A DNA stretch of 7,192 nt from Planctomycetota bacterium (lineage in GTDB: Bacteria; Planctomycetota; Planctomycetia; Pirellulales; UBA1268), in the NCBI GenBank assembly GCA_003669255.1, contig QWPO01000110.1:1-7192 (forward strand). The letters are read 5' to 3'. The notes beneath the pieces are model-generated. The model worked only from the letters and a program-made list of their open reading frames with translations. It was not told the origin of the DNA and ran no database searches. Of this stretch, positions 6,364-7,192 are shown one piece after another; within the stretch, counting starts at the first letter, position 1, and the number at the start of each line of letters is the position of its first letter. The position numbers and the translations under genes are program-made.

Positions 6364-7131
6364 ATGCTGTCGCCACGAGCCCTGATCCTCCGCGCTCCCG
6401 GCACCAACTGCGACCACGAGACCGCGCACGCCTTTGAGCGGGCGGGCGGACTTGCCCGCCGGGTGCACGTGCGGGCCCTCGCCGAGCGGCCAGCGATCGC
6501 CGACGACTGCCAGATCCTTTGCATCCCTGGCGGGTTTTCGTATGGAGACGATATCGCCAGCGGCCGCATCTTCGCGCTCGAACTCAAGACGCGGCTCGGC
6601 GACGCGCTCGTGAAGTTCCGCGACAAGGGCGGCTTGGTGCTCGGCATCTGCAACGGCTTCCAGGTGCTGCTGCAGACCGGCCTGCTGCTCGCCGATCCGA
6701 CGACCGGGATGCCGGAGGCGGCGCTCGCCCACAACACCTCGGGGCGGTTCATCGACCGCTGGGTGCGGTTGTCGTGCAGCCCGAGCCCCTGCGTGTTTCT
6801 CAAGGGCCTCTCCGAACTGGAGTTGCCTGTGGCCCATGGCGAGGGCCGGTTCGTGCTCCGCGATCCAGCGCGGCTGGAGTCGCTCCGCGCGGCGGGCCAG
6901 GTGCCGCTCACGTACTCGGCCGACGACAGCGGTCGGCCAACGAACCCGAACGGCGCGCTGGGCGACGTGGCCGGCGCCTGCGACCCGACGGGCCGCGTCT
7001 TCGGACTGATGCCGCATCCCGAGCGGTTCATCGACGCCACGCAGCATCCCTCCTGGCAGGGCCGTCTCGACCCCGCCGCCCCGGGCGCCGGCCTCGTGCT
7101 CTTTATCAACGCCGTGAAGGCCACGGCGTAG
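6364..7131 (+). CDS. purQ: Phosphoribosylformylglycinamidine synthase, glutaminase subunit
   Basis: The protein has 255 residues and is a class I glutamine amidotransferase. It hydrolyses glutamine and channels ammonia to PurL for FGAM formation. Visible features are RAPGTNCDHE (10-19) at the N-terminus; PGGFSYGDD (55-63), contributing to the oxyanion region; the nucleophile elbow GICNGFQ with Cys96; PVAHGEGRF (155-163); TNPNGA (193-198) with DVAGACDPTGRVFG; and MPHPER with His218 and Glu220 completing the Cys-His-Glu triad. All catalytic residues are intact. The PNG and DPTGR elements are shared with both stand-alone PurQ and the glutaminase domain of the large fused PurL. The start codon follows the purL stop directly (TGA then ATG), so the two subunits should be made in similar amounts. 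No terminator-like hairpin with a T-run is visible after the stop; a 58-bp repeat begins three bases later. Confidence 0.95.
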   Translation: MLSPRALILRAPGTNCDHETAHAFERAGGLARRVHVRALAERPAIADDCQILCIPGGFSYGDDIASGRIFALELKTRLGDALVKFRDKGGLVLGICNGFQVLLQTGLLLADPTTGMPEAALAHNTSGRFIDRWVRLSCSPSPCVFLKGLSELELPVAHGEGRFVLRDPARLESLRAAGQVPLTYSADDSGRPTNPNGALGDVAGACDPTGRVFGLMPHPERFIDATQHPSWQGRLDPAAPGAGLVLFINAVKATA

Positions 7132-7134
7132 GAC

Positions 7135-7192
7135 GGGCCCGAGCGCGAAGCGAACCAGGAAGGCACACAAGTTGCCAACCTGTGCTACGAGG
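7135..7192 (+). repeat. 58-bp palindromic repeat unit, copy 3, at the window edge
   Basis: This is a third copy of the 58-bp unit, in the same orientation as the pair at 423-538, starting GGGCCCGAG and carrying the core CACAAGTTG-C-CAACCTGTG at 7166-7184. One arm has a G-to-A change that breaks one pair of the 9-bp palindrome (A opposite C). It follows purQ by three bases, so it would form the start of the operon's 3' untranslated region. More tandem copies may continue beyond the edge. Confidence 0.8.

Noticed and set aside
5907..7178. Overlapping minus-strand open frames of 423 and 377 codons opposite purL and purQ
   Set aside because: Both are antisense to intact, motif-complete genes, and they overlap each other in different frames.
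7132..7192. Intrinsic terminator after purQ
   Set aside because: The repeat's palindrome could form a hairpin, but no T-run follows and one stem pair is broken.

Overview
The window looks like chromosomal DNA from a strongly GC-rich planctomycete, possibly of the Pirellulales. Three things suggest this: a secreted HEAT-repeat protein with a 'GYVRYRGGW'-type N-terminal motif that I associate with planctomycetes; an IS4-type transposase N-terminus of a style I recall from Rhodopirellula-like genomes; and palindromic 'CACAGGTTG-N-CAACCTGTG' repeats that I also recall as abundant between planctomycete genes. The assignment rests on recognition, not on a search.

Layout. The left edge (1-283, minus strand) holds the first 94 codons of a transposase that runs out of the window. 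A non-coding stretch follows (284-567) with a small nested dyad and two tandem 58-bp units, each carrying a near-perfect 19-bp palindrome. Next come two minus-strand genes that read leftward: a GspF/PilC-like inner-membrane protein (1485-2516) and, 47 bp downstream of it, an exported HEAT-repeat protein (568-1437). A 102-bp divergent spacer (2517-2618) separates them from a tight plus-strand cluster of tyrA (prephenate dehydrogenase), purL and purQ (2619-7131). A third copy of the 58-bp unit starts three bases after the purQ stop and ends at or beyond the window edge.

How the genes work together. PurL and PurQ are the synthetase and glutaminase of FGAM synthase, step four of de novo purine synthesis. 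PurL here is 968 residues because two PurS-like domains appear to be fused at its N-terminus, so no free purS gene is needed. tyrA overlaps purL by 17 bp and purQ follows the purL stop with no gap, which points to one translationally coupled transcript joining tyrosine and purine synthesis. The minus-strand pair probably forms its own transcript; its role is unclear because no other secretion or pilus genes are present here.

I see no convincing evidence of a wholly new biological system. The points most worth a second look are the fused PurS-PurS-PurL architecture with separate PurQ, and the 58-bp palindromic repeat family.
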